64,000 nucleotides of DNA from an uncultured Erythrobacter sp. Lineage in GTDB: Bacteria > Pseudomonadota > Alphaproteobacteria > Sphingomonadales > Sphingomonadaceae. Location of the stretch: positions 186,001 to 250,000 of the forward strand of contig CAJXJR010000001.1 of the NCBI GenBank assembly GCA_913055155.1, written 5' to 3'. Under the pieces are notes generated by a model. It had not been told where the DNA came from. It did no database searches and saw only the letters and a list, made by a program, of their open reading frames with translations. Positions 30,951-39,876 of the stretch are shown here, in pieces. The position numbers and the translations under genes are program-made. Position 1 is the stretch's first letter; each line of letters begins with the position of its first letter.

Positions 30951-31059
30951 GGCGAGTGTCCTACAGCGCGGGCCTGCGCCCAGGATGCCCGCATGCGTGA
31001 AATCCGACCGCTGTTGCCTGCCTTCACAGGTGGCCAATCGGAGGCGGAGCTTTTGCCTT

Positions 31060-31093
31060 CAGGACAGTGCTCCATGTGCTCCACATTAGCGCG
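31060..31093 (-). repeat. Dispersed 34-bp repeat, copy A
   Basis: Read on the minus strand it matches the repeat at 57574-57607 at 33 of 34 positions. Its core TGGAGCACATGGAGCACTG contains two TGGAGCAC direct repeats 9 bp apart. It begins with CGCGCTAATG, and the ATG opens a 20-codon frame starting MWSTWSTVL. It lies in the 180-bp gap between the DUF2939 gene and cysS. Function unknown. Confidence 0.7.
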
Positions 31094-31130
31094 AGCACGC
31101 TTGTCCCCCGCGCGCACCCGCTCTAAGCGC

Positions 31131-32615
31131 ATGGCCGAAATGACAGACCTTCAGCTTTTCAACTCGCTCACCCGCAAGCTAGAGACGTTCGAGCCCGTCC
31201 ACCCCGGTGAGGCGCGCGTCTACACCTGCGGGCCGACGGTCTATAACTACCCGCATATCGGCAACATGCGTGCCTATGTCTTTGCCGACGTGCTGGGCCG
31301 CACGCTGAGCTGGAAGGGCTACACGCTCACCCACGTCATCAACATCACCGATGTCGGCCACCTGACCGACGATGCCGACGCGGGTGAGGACAAGATGGAG
31401 AAGATGGCTGCAGAAAAGGCGCAGTCGATCTGGGATATCGCGAAGCACTATACCGAAGCCTACTGGGCCGACGTGAAGGCGCTGAACATTCGCGGGCCGA
31501 TGAAGAACGGCAAGCCCGATGCGTCGAACTGGTCGATCGCCACCGACTACATCGACGACATGCTCGATTTCGCGAAGAGCATCGCCCCCGATCATTGCTA
31601 CGAACTCGATAGCGGGCTCTACTTCGATGTCTCCACCGTTCAGGATTACGGCAAGCTGGCGCGCGCAGTCACCGAGGAAGGGGAAGGACGGATCGACACC
31701 GTCGAAGGCAAGCGCAACGCCGCCGATTTCGCCATCTGGCGCAAGACTCCGCCGGGCGAGACTCGGCAGATGGAATGGGACAGCCCGTGGGGCCGTGGCG
31801 CCCCCGGCTGGCACCTCGAATGCTCTGTCATGGGCGAAAAGCTGCTGGGCTTCCCCTTCGATATCCACACCGGCGGGATCGATCACCGCGAAATCCACCA
31901 CCCCAACGAAATCGCGCAGAACCAGGCCTTCTGCCACTGCGGCGGCTTGTCGGAAGCGACCAACAGCGGCGCGAAGGTGTGGATGCACAACAACTTCCTG
32001 GTCGAGCGCAGTGGCAAGATGAGCAAGAGCGCGGGCGAGTTCCTGCGGCTGCAACTGCTGATCGACAAGGGCTATCACCCGCTGGCCTATCGCATGATGT
32101 GCCTGCAGGCCCATTACCGCAGCGAGCTGGAATTCAGCTGGGAAGGGCTGGGTGCGGCGCTGACCCGGCTGAAGCGCATGGTGATGCAGGCAGAGCGGTT
32201 GAAGGATGCCGCGGCGAGCACGCCCGAGCATCCCAAGTTTGCCCCGCTGCTGGCCAGGTTCGACGAGGCGATCAGCGACGACCTGAACACCGCCGTGGCG
32301 CTGACCGCGCTGGAAGATGCGCTGGCGGTGAAGAAGGTGGACGCCGGGATCAAGCGCGCCGTGGTGGAGACGATGGATGCCGTGCTTGGCCTTGGCCTGA
32401 TGGATCTGTCGCGCACGGACCTGCGTATCCGCCCGAAGGACGCCGAAATTACCGAAGCCGAGATCGAAGAAGCGCTGGCCCGCCGCAAGGCCGCGCGGGC
32501 GGAGAAGGACTTTGCCAGCTCCGACGCCTTGCGCGATGAACTCGCGGCGAAGGGGGTGGACGTGATGGACGGCGATCCGCTGGGCTGGGAGTGGGCGCTG
32601 GAGGCAAGGCGATGA
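31131..32615 (+). CDS. cysS: Cysteinyl-tRNA synthetase
   Basis: A 494-residue class I synthetase that charges tRNA-Cys. The zinc ligand and HIGH motif appear in YTCGPTVYNYPHIGNMRAYV, the second zinc region in GAPGWHLECSVMG and HHPNEIAQNQAFCHC, and the KMSKS loop in GKMSKSAGEF. The C-terminal anticodon-binding region is complete. ATG 31131 (MAEMTDLQLF) and ATG 31140 (MTDLQLF) are both possible; neither has a strong Shine-Dalgarno. The upstream extension crosses the dispersed repeat and is non-coding. The last bases overlap the next ATG. Confidence 0.97.
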   Translation: MAEMTDLQLFNSLTRKLETFEPVHPGEARVYTCGPTVYNYPHIGNMRAYVFADVLGRTLSWKGYTLTHVINITDVGHLTDDADAGEDKMEKMAAEKAQSIWDIAKHYTEAYWADVKALNIRGPMKNGKPDASNWSIATDYIDDMLDFAKSIAPDHCYELDSGLYFDVSTVQDYGKLARAVTEEGEGRIDTVEGKRNAADFAIWRKTPPGETRQMEWDSPWGRGAPGWHLECSVMGEKLLGFPFDIHTGGIDHREIHHPNEIAQNQAFCHCGGLSEATNSGAKVWMHNNFLVERSGKMSKSAGEFLRLQLLIDKGYHPLAYRMMCLQAHYRSELEFSWEGLGAALTRLKRMVMQAERLKDAAASTPEHPKFAPLLARFDEAISDDLNTAVALTALEDALAVKKVDAGIKRAVVETMDAVLGLGLMDLSRTDLRIRPKDAEITEAEIEEALARRKAARAEKDFASSDALRDELAAKGVDVMDGDPLGWEWALEARR

Positions 32616-33550
32616 TCCGCGCTGTCCTTCCCGCCTGGGCGCGCGATGGCATCGAAGCCCGCTTGCCGCACTGGATCGACGCCGCGTGGTGGAACGACGA
32701 AGCCGAACTGATCGAGCTTGCGCCCGATGCGCAGATCGGCTGGTTCGACATGCACATAAAGCCGCCTGCGCTGGAGGCGATCAGCAAGGCGCGCGATTTG
32801 CAATGGCTTTCCAGCGCCTATGCCGGGGTCGACTGGATGCCGCTGGGAGACCTCAAGGCGCGCGGCGTGGTGCTGTCGTGCGGGGCCGGGCTGGCGGCGA
32901 ACCAGGTGGCGGAATTCGCGGTGATGTCCATGCTCGCCGCCGCGCGCGGCTATCGCGAGATCGTTCGCGCGCAAGACAGGCACGAATGGCTCGGCTGGCC
33001 GCCCTCGATGCGCGAGATGGCAGGCAGCCGCGCGCTGATCCTTGGCTATGGCTCCATCGGGCAGGCGATTGCGCGCATGCTGGGCGGGTTCAACGTCGAC
33101 TGCGTGCCGGTGCGAAGCAAGCCGGGGGAGGGCGTGCTGAGTCCGGACGAATGGCGCGCACAGCTGGGTACCTTCGACTGGGTGATCCTGTCGTTGCCGC
33201 ATACGCCCGAGACGGCGGGCATGTTCGGCGCAGCGGAATTCGCAGGCATGAAGGACGATGCCTTCTTCGTGAACTATGGCCGCGCCGAAGTGGTGGACCA
33301 GCATGCGCTGGTGGACGTGCTGGAGCGCGAGGCGATCGGCGGGGCGATCCTCGACCTGACCGAGCCCGAACCGCTGCCTGCGGACCACAAGCTGTGGACC
33401 CTGGAGAACGCCCACATCACCATGCACCTCTCCGGCATTCCCAACGAAGCCAGCCGCGCACGTGCTGCCCAGCGTTTCCTCGACAATTGCGAGCGTTTCC
33501 GCACCGGCCAGCCGCTGGAAGGCCAGGTCGACCTGGTGCGGGGCTATTGA
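32612..33550 (+). CDS. D-2-hydroxyacid dehydrogenase (NAD-binding)
   Basis: A 312-residue cytoplasmic oxidoreductase interconverting 2-hydroxy and 2-oxo acids. The Rossmann motif is GYGSIGQAIA. The catalytic triad is visible as Arg in NYGRAEVVD, Glu in LTEPEPLP and His in ITMHLSG. It starts at ATG 32612 inside the cysS stop (ATGA), so it is coupled to cysS. It lacks the ACT or C-terminal extensions of SerA. Closest in layout to glyoxylate/hydroxypyruvate-type reductases; the substrate is undetermined. Confidence 0.85.
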   Translation: MIRAVLPAWARDGIEARLPHWIDAAWWNDEAELIELAPDAQIGWFDMHIKPPALEAISKARDLQWLSSAYAGVDWMPLGDLKARGVVLSCGAGLAANQVAEFAVMSMLAAARGYREIVRAQDRHEWLGWPPSMREMAGSRALILGYGSIGQAIARMLGGFNVDCVPVRSKPGEGVLSPDEWRAQLGTFDWVILSLPHTPETAGMFGAAEFAGMKDDAFFVNYGRAEVVDQHALVDVLEREAIGGAILDLTEPEPLPADHKLWTLENAHITMHLSGIPNEASRARAAQRFLDNCERFRTGQPLEGQVDLVRGY

Positions 33551-33693
33551 GAACAGATATTAGGAACTGACAGGCTGCGGGCAGTCTGTTACGCCTTGGA
33601 CGGTAAGGCCGCCCAAGCGGTCGGCGGGTCGCAGATTCTGGCTTACGCAGGCGCTCAGGGGGGCGTCATGCTGCAATGGGGGGAATTGCGACC

Positions 33694-35349
33694 GTGTCCG
33701 ATACCAAGAAAGCGTCCGACCTTTTCATCGAGTGCCTGGAGGAAGAAGGCGTCGAATATATCTTCGGCGTGCCGGGGGAAGAAAACCTCGATTTCCTCGA
33801 AAGCCTTTCGGATTCCAAGAAGATCAAGCTGATCCTAACCCGCCACGAACAGGGCGCGGGTTTCATGGCGGCGACTTACGGTCGCCACACCGGAAAGACC
33901 GGCGTCTGCGTCGCCACACTGGGGCCGGGGGCGACCAACTTCGTCACCGCGGGCGCCTATGCCCAGCTGGGCGGCATGCCGATGATGATGATTACCGGGC
34001 AGAAGCCGATCAAGAAATCGAAGCAGGGCCGCTTCCAGATCCTCGACGTGGTCGACATGATGGGCCCGATCACCAAGTACGCGCACCAGCTGGCCAGTGC
34101 CGACAACATCCCCAGCCGCATCCGTGAAGCCTTCCGCCTGGCGGAAGAGGAAAAGCCGGGCGCGGTGCACCTGGAATTTCCCGAGGATATCGCCGAGGAA
34201 CAGACCGACAGCCGCCCGATCGCCGCATCGGTGGCGCGCCGTCCCTCTGCCGAGCCAAAGGCCGTGCGGCTTGCGGTGGAGGCGCTTGAGCAGGCCAAAT
34301 GCCCGGTGCTGGTGATCGGCGCAGGCGCCAACCGCAAGATGACCGGGCGCATGCTGCACCAGTTCATCGAGAAAACCGGTATCCCCTTCGTCACCACCCA
34401 GATGGGCAAGGGCGTGATAGACGAACGCCACCCGCTGTTCCTGGGTTGTGCGGCGCTGTCTGCCGGAGACTTCGTGCACCGCGCGATCGAGGATTCCGAT
34501 TGCATCGTGAACATCGGGCACGACGTGATCGAGAAGCCGCCGTTCTTCATGCAGCCCAACGGCCCCACGGTGATCCACGTTTCCACCAAGACGGCGGAAG
34601 TGGACCCCGTCTACTTCCCGCAGATCGAGGTAATCGGCGACATCGCCAATGCCATCTGGCAGATCAAGGAAGACGTGGTGCCGCAGGGCAAGTGGAACTT
34701 CGACCACATGCTGGCCTACCGCACCGCAGAGGTGGAGCACACAACGCCGCTGGCACAGGACGAACGCTTCCCCATCTTCCCGCCGCACCTGGTGCAGAAG
34801 GTGCGCGATGCCATGCCCGAGGATGGCATCATCTGCCTGGACAACGGCGTATACAAGATCTGGTTCGCGCGCAATTACACCGCCTACCTGCCCAACACCG
34901 TACTGCTGGACAACGCACTGGCCACCATGGGCGCGGGGCTTCCCAGCGCGATGATGAGCGCCATGCTCTATCCGGGGCGCAAGGTGATGGCGATCTGCGG
35001 CGATGGCGGGTTCATGATGAACAGCCAGGAGATGGAAACCGCCGTACGCCTGGGCCTGAACATGACCGTGCTGATCCTGCGCGACGACGCCTATGGCATG
35101 ATCCGCTGGAAGCAGGCGAACATGGGTTTCAAGGACTGGGGCCTGACTTACGGCAACCCCGATTTCGTGGCCTATGCCGAAAGTTACGGCGCGAAAGGCC
35201 ACCGCGTGGAAAGTGCCGATCACCTGAAGGAAGTGCTCGACCACTGCCTTTCGACCGACGGCGTGCACCTGATCGATTGCCCGGTGGATTACAGCGAGAA
35301 CGACCAGATCCTGAACGTCGACATCAAGGAACTGAGCAAGAAGCTTTGA
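33694..35349 (+). CDS. ThDP-dependent acetolactate synthase-like enzyme
   Basis: A thiamine-diphosphate enzyme of about 551 residues. The catalytic Glu lies in LTRHEQGAGFMA, after FGVPGEENLDFLESL. The ThDP/Mg site is CGDGGFMMNSQEMETA ending RDDAYGM. It looks like the catalytic acetolactate synthase subunit, but no small subunit is adjacent. It is paired, 22 bp apart, with an aldehyde dehydrogenase, so it may instead be a 2-oxo acid decarboxylase or lyase producing an aldehyde. GTG 33694 with GGGGGGAA upstream is preferred; ATG 33676 adds six residues. Confidence 0.82.
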   Translation: MSDTKKASDLFIECLEEEGVEYIFGVPGEENLDFLESLSDSKKIKLILTRHEQGAGFMAATYGRHTGKTGVCVATLGPGATNFVTAGAYAQLGGMPMMMITGQKPIKKSKQGRFQILDVVDMMGPITKYAHQLASADNIPSRIREAFRLAEEEKPGAVHLEFPEDIAEEQTDSRPIAASVARRPSAEPKAVRLAVEALEQAKCPVLVIGAGANRKMTGRMLHQFIEKTGIPFVTTQMGKGVIDERHPLFLGCAALSAGDFVHRAIEDSDCIVNIGHDVIEKPPFFMQPNGPTVIHVSTKTAEVDPVYFPQIEVIGDIANAIWQIKEDVVPQGKWNFDHMLAYRTAEVEHTTPLAQDERFPIFPPHLVQKVRDAMPEDGIICLDNGVYKIWFARNYTAYLPNTVLLDNALATMGAGLPSAMMSAMLYPGRKVMAICGDGGFMMNSQEMETAVRLGLNMTVLILRDDAYGMIRWKQANMGFKDWGLTYGNPDFVAYAESYGAKGHRVESADHLKEVLDHCLSTDGVHLIDCPVDYSENDQILNVDIKELSKKL

Positions 35350-35371
35350 GTCGAACCTTCAGGAGGTCCGA

Positions 35372-36811
35372 ATGCCCGAATTGAAAGACGTCTATCCACT
35401 CTACCTCAACAACAAGGCGGCGCAGCCCAATACCGATCTCGAGGTGACCGACAAGTACACCGGCGAAGTCGCGTTCCGCACTGCGCTCGCGACGCCCGAC
35501 ATCATCGACGAGGCCATCGCCGGTAATGTCCGCGCGACGGAGCCGATGGCGAAGATGGCGAGTTACGAGCGGCAGGACGTGCTGATGCATTGCGTCAAGC
35601 GCTTCCGCGAGCGGTACGACGAGCTCGCCTATTCGCTGTGTGTTGAGGCGGGCAAGCCGATCAAGGATGCCGAGGGCGAAGTCGACCGGCTGATCGACAC
35701 CTTCAAGATCGCTGCCGAGGAAGCCACGCGCAATTACGGCGAGGTGCAGCCGCTGGATATCTCGGCACGCGCCAAGGGCTATATGGGCATGTGGAAGCGC
35801 GTGCCGATCGGGCCGTGCAGCTTCATCAGCCCGTTCAACTTCCCGCTGAACCTGGCCGCGCACAAGATCGCACCGGCGATTGCCGTGGGCTGTCCCTTCG
35901 TCATCAAGCCTGCCAGCAAGACGCCGCTGGGCACGATCATCATGGGCGAGGTTCTGTCCGAGTGCGACATTCTGCCCGAAGGCGCCTTCTCCGTGCTGCC
36001 CGCCAGCCGCGACGGGGCGGACCTGTTCACGGTCGACGAGCGCCTGAAGCTTATCAGCTTCACCGGATCGCCGGGCGTAGGCTGGGACCTGAAGGCCAAG
36101 GCGGGCAAGAAGCCGGTGGTGCTGGAACTGGGCGGCAATGCGGCGGTGATCGTCGACAAGGATGCCGACCTTGACCACGCGCTGGAACGCATCATCTTCG
36201 GTGCCTTCTACCAGAGCGGCCAGAGCTGCATCGGCGTGCAGCGCATCATCATCCACGAGGATATCTACGATACCTTCAAGGACATGCTGGTGAAAAAGAC
36301 CGCCAGCCTGGTGGCGGGTGACCCGAAGGACCGCAACACCTTCATCGGCCCGATGATTTCCGACAAGGAAGCCGGACGCCTGAAAGGCTGGATCGATGAT
36401 GCCGTGGCGGCAGGCGCTACGCTGCTGTGTGGCGGCGAGCTGACCAACGGTAACATGCTGGAGGCCACGCTGCTGGAAAACGTGCCGCGAGATTGCGACG
36501 CGGTGACGGAGGAAGCCTTCGGCCCGCTCGCCAACCTCAGCAAGTTTTCGGACTTCTACGAGGCGCTGGACCAGGTGAACGACAGCAAGTTCGGCCTGCA
36601 AGCGGGCATTTTTACTCGCGACCTGCACCAGGTACTGGACGCATGGGATACGCTGGACGTTGGCGGCGTGGTGGTGAACGACGTTTCCAGCTACCGCGTT
36701 GACAACATGCCCTATGGCGGGGTGAAGGATTCCGGCCTCGGCCGCGAAGGCATCAAGTTCGCCATGGAGGACATGACCGAGATCCGGAACCTGGTGATCC
36801 GGCGGATCTAG
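35372..36811 (+). CDS. NAD(P)-dependent aldehyde dehydrogenase
   Basis: A 479-residue aldehyde dehydrogenase. The catalytic Cys lies in GQSCIGVQR and the general-base Glu in LELGGNAA. ISPFNFPLNLAAHKIAPA and FTGSPGVG form the cofactor-binding region. The start is preceded by TTCAGGAGGTCC, a strong ribosome site. It directly follows the ThDP enzyme and is likely co-transcribed, oxidising the aldehyde that enzyme makes; the actual aldehyde is unknown. The stop overlaps that of the convergent gene by four bases (CTAG). Confidence 0.92.
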   Translation: MPELKDVYPLYLNNKAAQPNTDLEVTDKYTGEVAFRTALATPDIIDEAIAGNVRATEPMAKMASYERQDVLMHCVKRFRERYDELAYSLCVEAGKPIKDAEGEVDRLIDTFKIAAEEATRNYGEVQPLDISARAKGYMGMWKRVPIGPCSFISPFNFPLNLAAHKIAPAIAVGCPFVIKPASKTPLGTIIMGEVLSECDILPEGAFSVLPASRDGADLFTVDERLKLISFTGSPGVGWDLKAKAGKKPVVLELGGNAAVIVDKDADLDHALERIIFGAFYQSGQSCIGVQRIIIHEDIYDTFKDMLVKKTASLVAGDPKDRNTFIGPMISDKEAGRLKGWIDDAVAAGATLLCGGELTNGNMLEATLLENVPRDCDAVTEEAFGPLANLSKFSDFYEALDQVNDSKFGLQAGIFTRDLHQVLDAWDTLDVGGVVVNDVSSYRVDNMPYGGVKDSGLGREGIKFAMEDMTEIRNLVIRRI

Positions 36812-37164
36812 CCCTCTTCCAGCAGCAGTATCTCGCAGGTCACCGCCAGCCTTGGCGGCCGCGCGGTGCTGCTTGCCTCCACGATGGTAGCATCGGCGAC
36901 CAACTGACCGCGGATGGTAAATTCGTGTTCGGGCAGGACGGCGATCAGGTCCTCGCCGGCCTGAACCGCTGCCTCGCCTTCGAAGACCATTTCCACACGG
37001 TGGCGCGCCCCGGCAAAGGTGATGCTGGCCCAGCTCTTTTCCGAATGGCTGGCAATACGGCCCTTGCCATCGGCCAGCGCCAGCAGCGCATCGGCCAGCA
37101 GTTCGCGCGGGCCGCGCCGCGTGCGGCGTTTTGCCGGGGGAGGGACGATGGGATCAGTATGCAC
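36808..37164 (-). CDS. Conserved hypothetical protein (118 aa)
   Basis: I do not recognise this protein. It has 118 residues, a basic proline-rich N-terminus (PPPAKRRTRRGPRELL) and a beta-rich body (SWASITFAGARHRVEMVFEG, EHEFTIRGQLVADATI). No signal peptide or membrane segment is seen. GTG 37164 is the only start that fits. It overlaps the end of the upstream 62-residue HTH-like gene by 11 bp, so they form a two-gene unit transcribed away from the S24 repressor gene. Confidence 0.65.
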   Translation of the reverse strand: MHTDPIVPPPAKRRTRRGPRELLADALLALADGKGRIASHSEKSWASITFAGARHRVEMVFEGEAAVQAGEDLIAVLPEHEFTIRGQLVADATIVEASSTARPPRLAVTCEILLLEEG

Positions 37165-37342
37165 CGGTGGCCTCCCGATATTCGTTCATGAAATGTTCCA
37201 CCCGTTTTTCGGTAGAAGCCCGTGGCGTGCGTCCGTTGCGCAGGTCGAGCACGAATCGCGGATCGCGAGTCGCGAGGCGGCCGAACTTGGTGGGTGGCAT
37301 GCGCGTGTGGCGCAGGAATACTTCGATCTTGCGGATGAGCAT
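37154..37342 (-). CDS. Small basic HTH-like protein (62 aa)
   Basis: A 62-residue basic protein starting MLIRKIEVFLRHTRMPPTKFG. The segment TKFGRLATRDPRFVLDLRNGR has the spacing of a short helix-turn-helix, with a conserved-looking RxPRxxTEKRV tail. It could bind DNA; this is inferred from pattern only. The gene is divergent from the S24 repressor, and the 143-bp gap between them holds a perfect palindrome. The frame extends upstream to 37384 but ATG 37342 gives the compact domain. Confidence 0.6.
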   Translation of the reverse strand: MLIRKIEVFLRHTRMPPTKFGRLATRDPRFVLDLRNGRTPRASTEKRVEHFMNEYREATGAY

Positions 37343-37399
37343 GGTGCAAACCCCTCTTCCAATTTCCCTAGTCAGGCGAGCCACTTATGCGACTCGCTG

Positions 37400-37413
37400 G
37401 GCAACATGTTGCC
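37400..37413. promoter_or_regulatory. Perfect 14-bp palindrome, likely operator
   Basis: GGCAACATGTTGCC is a perfect inverted repeat in the divergent promoter region between the small HTH-like gene (start 37342) and the S24 repressor gene (start 37486). Three TAGGA repeats at about 37432, 37450 and 37471 follow on the repressor side. A dimeric repressor site is the natural reading. Confidence 0.55.
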
Positions 37414-37485
37414 GGGCAAATCCTACTTGTCTAGGAAAAATACTTCGTGTAGGAGGTTTTTGCGTAACAACGTAGGAAGTTCCGG

Positions 37486-38118
37486 ATGGACCCGCGCGAG
37501 AAACTGGCAGAACTGGCAAAGGCGCGGGGCACCAGCCTCGCCTCGCTTTCGCGCATGCTCTCACGCAACCCTACGTATCTTCAGCAATATATCACCAAGG
37601 GGAGCCCCAAGAAGCTGGAGGAGGAGGACCGCCGGGTCCTGGCCCAGTTCCTGGGAGTGGATGAAGAGTACCTGGGTGGTCCCAAGGACAATTCGTTTCG
37701 CGGTCGCGACGATGGCGGCTGGGTGGAGGTGCCCCGGCTGGATGTCGATGCGTCTGCCGGTCCCGGTGCCGCCGGCGCGCAGGAAAAGGTCTTCGACGCC
37801 TTCCGGTTCTCGCGTCGCTGGCTGACCGAACAGGGCCTGGACGGCGGCAATCTCTCCGCCATCCGGGTGGTTGGTGATTCGATGGAACCGCTGCTGCGCG
37901 AAGGCGACGAGGTGCTGGTCGATTGCCGCGAACAGCCCTTCCGCGACGGTGTCCACGTGGTGCGTCTGGACGAACTGCTGCTGGTAAAGCGGGTCGCCAG
38001 CAAGGGCGGCGGACGCTATTCGCTGCTCAGCCAGAACCTTGCCTATCCGCCGATCGACGTGGGCGCAAAGGACTTCGACATTATCGGTCGCGTGGTGTGG
38101 AAGAGCGGGCGGGTCTAG
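37486..38118 (+). CDS. S24/LexA-like transcriptional repressor
   Basis: A 210-residue protein. The N-terminal region has a weak helix-turn-helix (GTSLASLSRMLSRNPTYLQQYI). The C-terminal S24 fold (about 105-205) contains VVGDSMEPLL with the catalytic Ser and LLVKRVAS with the catalytic Lys. A C1/LexA-type protein of this sort represses genes and may self-cleave upon RecA activation. No typical Ala-Gly cleavage site could be assigned with certainty (GAAGAQEK at about 98 is a candidate). It faces two small genes across a palindromic operator. No phage genes are nearby. Confidence 0.85.
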   Translation: MDPREKLAELAKARGTSLASLSRMLSRNPTYLQQYITKGSPKKLEEEDRRVLAQFLGVDEEYLGGPKDNSFRGRDDGGWVEVPRLDVDASAGPGAAGAQEKVFDAFRFSRRWLTEQGLDGGNLSAIRVVGDSMEPLLREGDEVLVDCREQPFRDGVHVVRLDELLLVKRVASKGGGRYSLLSQNLAYPPIDVGAKDFDIIGRVVWKSGRV

Positions 38119-38223
38119 CCGTTCCCGGATTCCAGTTGCAGCCAAAGACCGCGTTCCGGGCCGAAAAGCTGTGGCCAACGGGTCGACCGATCTCTAGGTT
38201 TTCTCCGGGGAGGAAGCCTGAAA

Positions 38224-38658
38224 ATGCATGAAAAGAATACATTTCGTTTCGATCTGCGGCTGATGAAGGATGCCGAAAGGATCGCCAGATCCACGATGAT
38301 CCTCATCCTGCTCACCGCCGGGACCAGCAAGTTCTTCAGCGGGGGTGGATTCCAGCAATACTATACCGGCCTCTTCGCGGCTGAGACATTGCGCATCACC
38401 CTGCCGTCGATTTTCGTCGAGCTCTATCTCTCGGTTGTACCCTTCATAGAGATCGGTCTGGGGCTGGCGCTGATAAGCAATCGCTACAAGGGCTATACCG
38501 TCTATGGCTGGTTCGCCTTCATGCTCAGCTTGCTGTTCGGCCATTACATTCTCGAAGAATGGTCGAGTGTGAACCAGATGCTCGATTACATCTTCCTTGG
38601 CCTGATTTGCCTTGTGCTGCCTGCACATGCTTCGTGGTTCCGAAGAGACCCTGCCTAG
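38224..38658 (+). CDS. DoxX/MauE-like four-helix membrane protein
   Basis: A 144-residue inner-membrane protein with four hydrophobic helices (MILILLTAGTSKFF, FVELYLSVVPFIEIGLGLAL, YGWFAFMLSLLFGHYIL, MLDYIFLGLICLVL). The layout with SKF after helix 1 and PFIEIGLG in helix 2 resembles MauE/DoxX proteins, which serve quinone-linked redox or methylamine dehydrogenase maturation. No partner gene is adjacent, so its role is unknown. The start follows GGGGAGGAAG. Confidence 0.65.
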   Translation: MHEKNTFRFDLRLMKDAERIARSTMILILLTAGTSKFFSGGGFQQYYTGLFAAETLRITLPSIFVELYLSVVPFIEIGLGLALISNRYKGYTVYGWFAFMLSLLFGHYILEEWSSVNQMLDYIFLGLICLVLPAHASWFRRDPA

Positions 38659-38685
38659 GCCTGCGCCCGGACACGGCAAACCTGC

Positions 38686-39156
38686 TTATCCGGATTGCAC
38701 CAGCTTCAGCTTGAAGCCGGTATGCGTCGGCTGGAATCCCAGCCGTTCGTAAAACCTGTGCGCCGCTTCGCGTTGCCTGTCGCTGGTGAGTTGCACCACG
38801 CCGCAGCCCTTTTCCCGGCAACGCGCTACCGCCCAGCGCATCATCGCCTCGCCGATGCCTTGTCCACGCAGGTGCTCCACCACGCGTACGCTTTCGATCT
38901 GGCCGCGCCAGGCGCCCTGCCGCGATACGCCGGGAATGAAGCTGAGCTGGAAACTGCCGACCGGCTCTCCGTCGCGTTCAACCACCAGCAGGCGGTGACA
39001 AGGATCGGCGGTGATGGCGTCCAGCGCCTCGCGCTGTTCGTCGGCCATGCCCGGCCGCACGGGATCGCGCGCGGCGGCCACGGCGTCGGCATCGCCCAGC
39101 GCAGCGATGAAGGGCAGGTCTTCCGGGGTGGCGTCGCGATAGGTGAGGGTGCTCAT
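38686..39156 (-). CDS. GNAT-family N-acetyltransferase
   Basis: A 156-residue acetyltransferase. The acetyl-CoA loop is HLRGQGIGEAMMRWA, preceded by the strand IESVRVVEHL, and followed by CGVVQLTSDRQREAAHRFYERLGF, a canonical motif A/B arrangement. The acceptor is not predictable. It lies convergent to the DoxX-like gene and divergent from the metallohydrolase gene, so it is probably a single-gene unit. Confidence 0.9.
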   Translation of the reverse strand: MSTLTYRDATPEDLPFIAALGDADAVAAARDPVRPGMADEQREALDAITADPCHRLLVVERDGEPVGSFQLSFIPGVSRQGAWRGQIESVRVVEHLRGQGIGEAMMRWAVARCREKGCGVVQLTSDRQREAAHRFYERLGFQPTHTGFKLKLVQSG

Positions 39157-39207
39157 GGGCGTTCTCTAGGCTTGCAAGCCGCGCGCGTCACCGCCAGTTA
39201 GCGAAGC

Positions 39208-39876
39208 ATGCAAGAAGCCCCGATCCGCGCCGCCATCATCCCTGTCACCCCGTTCCAGCAGAACTGTTCGCTGGTGTGGTGCAGCAAGACCATGCGCGGG
39301 GTGCTGGTCGATCCGGGCGGGGACCTCGACAAGCTGAAGGATGCCGTCGCCAAGGCGGGTGTCACGCTGGAGAAGATCCTGCTCACCCACGGCCATGCCG
39401 ATCACTGCGGGCAGGCGGGCATGCTGGCCAAGGAACTGAACCTGCCGATCGAAGGCCCGCACGAGGATGACCGTTTCTGGATCAGCCGGCTGGAGGACGA
39501 TGGCCCGCGGTTCCAGATGAAATGCGAGATATTCGAACCCGACAGGTGGCTGAACGATGGCGATACCGTAAGCTTTGGCGAGGTGGAGATGGAAGTCCTC
39601 CATTGCCCGGGCCACACGCCCGGCCACGTTGTCTTCTTCCACCGTCCCACCGGTTTCGCCTTTGTCGGCGACGTGCTGTTCCAGGGCTCCATCGGGCGCA
39701 CCGATTTCCCCATGGGCAACCACCAGGACCTGCTCGATGCGATCACGCAGAAGCTGTGGCCGCTGGGCGATAATGTCACCTTCGTGCCCGGCCACGGCCC
39801 TACCAGCACATTCGGGCAGGAACGTCAGACCAATCCTTACGTCTCCGACGCCGCGATGGCGCGTTCGGGCAGCTAG
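39208..39876 (+). CDS. Metallo-beta-lactamase-fold hydrolase (glyoxalase II-like)
   Basis: A 222-residue hydrolase with the di-metal signature THGHADHCGQ near residue 60, a second His in HCPGHTPGHV near 135 and the bridging Asp in FVGDVLFQGSIGRTD. This matches the compact glyoxalase II-like group that hydrolyses thioesters such as S-lactoylglutathione. It lacks the C-terminal helical domain of true GloB, so the substrate is uncertain. Its stop overlaps that of the convergent MAPEG gene by four bases. Confidence 0.88.
   Translation: MQEAPIRAAIIPVTPFQQNCSLVWCSKTMRGVLVDPGGDLDKLKDAVAKAGVTLEKILLTHGHADHCGQAGMLAKELNLPIEGPHEDDRFWISRLEDDGPRFQMKCEIFEPDRWLNDGDTVSFGEVEMEVLHCPGHTPGHVVFFHRPTGFAFVGDVLFQGSIGRTDFPMGNHQDLLDAITQKLWPLGDNVTFVPGHGPTSTFGQERQTNPYVSDAAMARSGS

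Noticed and set aside
31024-31086. Trp attenuator from the MWSTWSTVL frames
   Set aside because: The two Trp codons are suggestive, but no terminator/antiterminator pair follows and neither copy precedes a tryptophan gene. Kept only as a repeat.
33563-33590. EcfG-like promoter before the ThDP gene
   Set aside because: GGAAC and GTT are present, but the 20-bp spacer is longer than the family allows.
36808-38118. Remnant prophage
   Set aside because: The S24 repressor and small HTH-like gene resemble a phage switch, but no integrase, structural or lysis gene, att repeat or tRNA is near.
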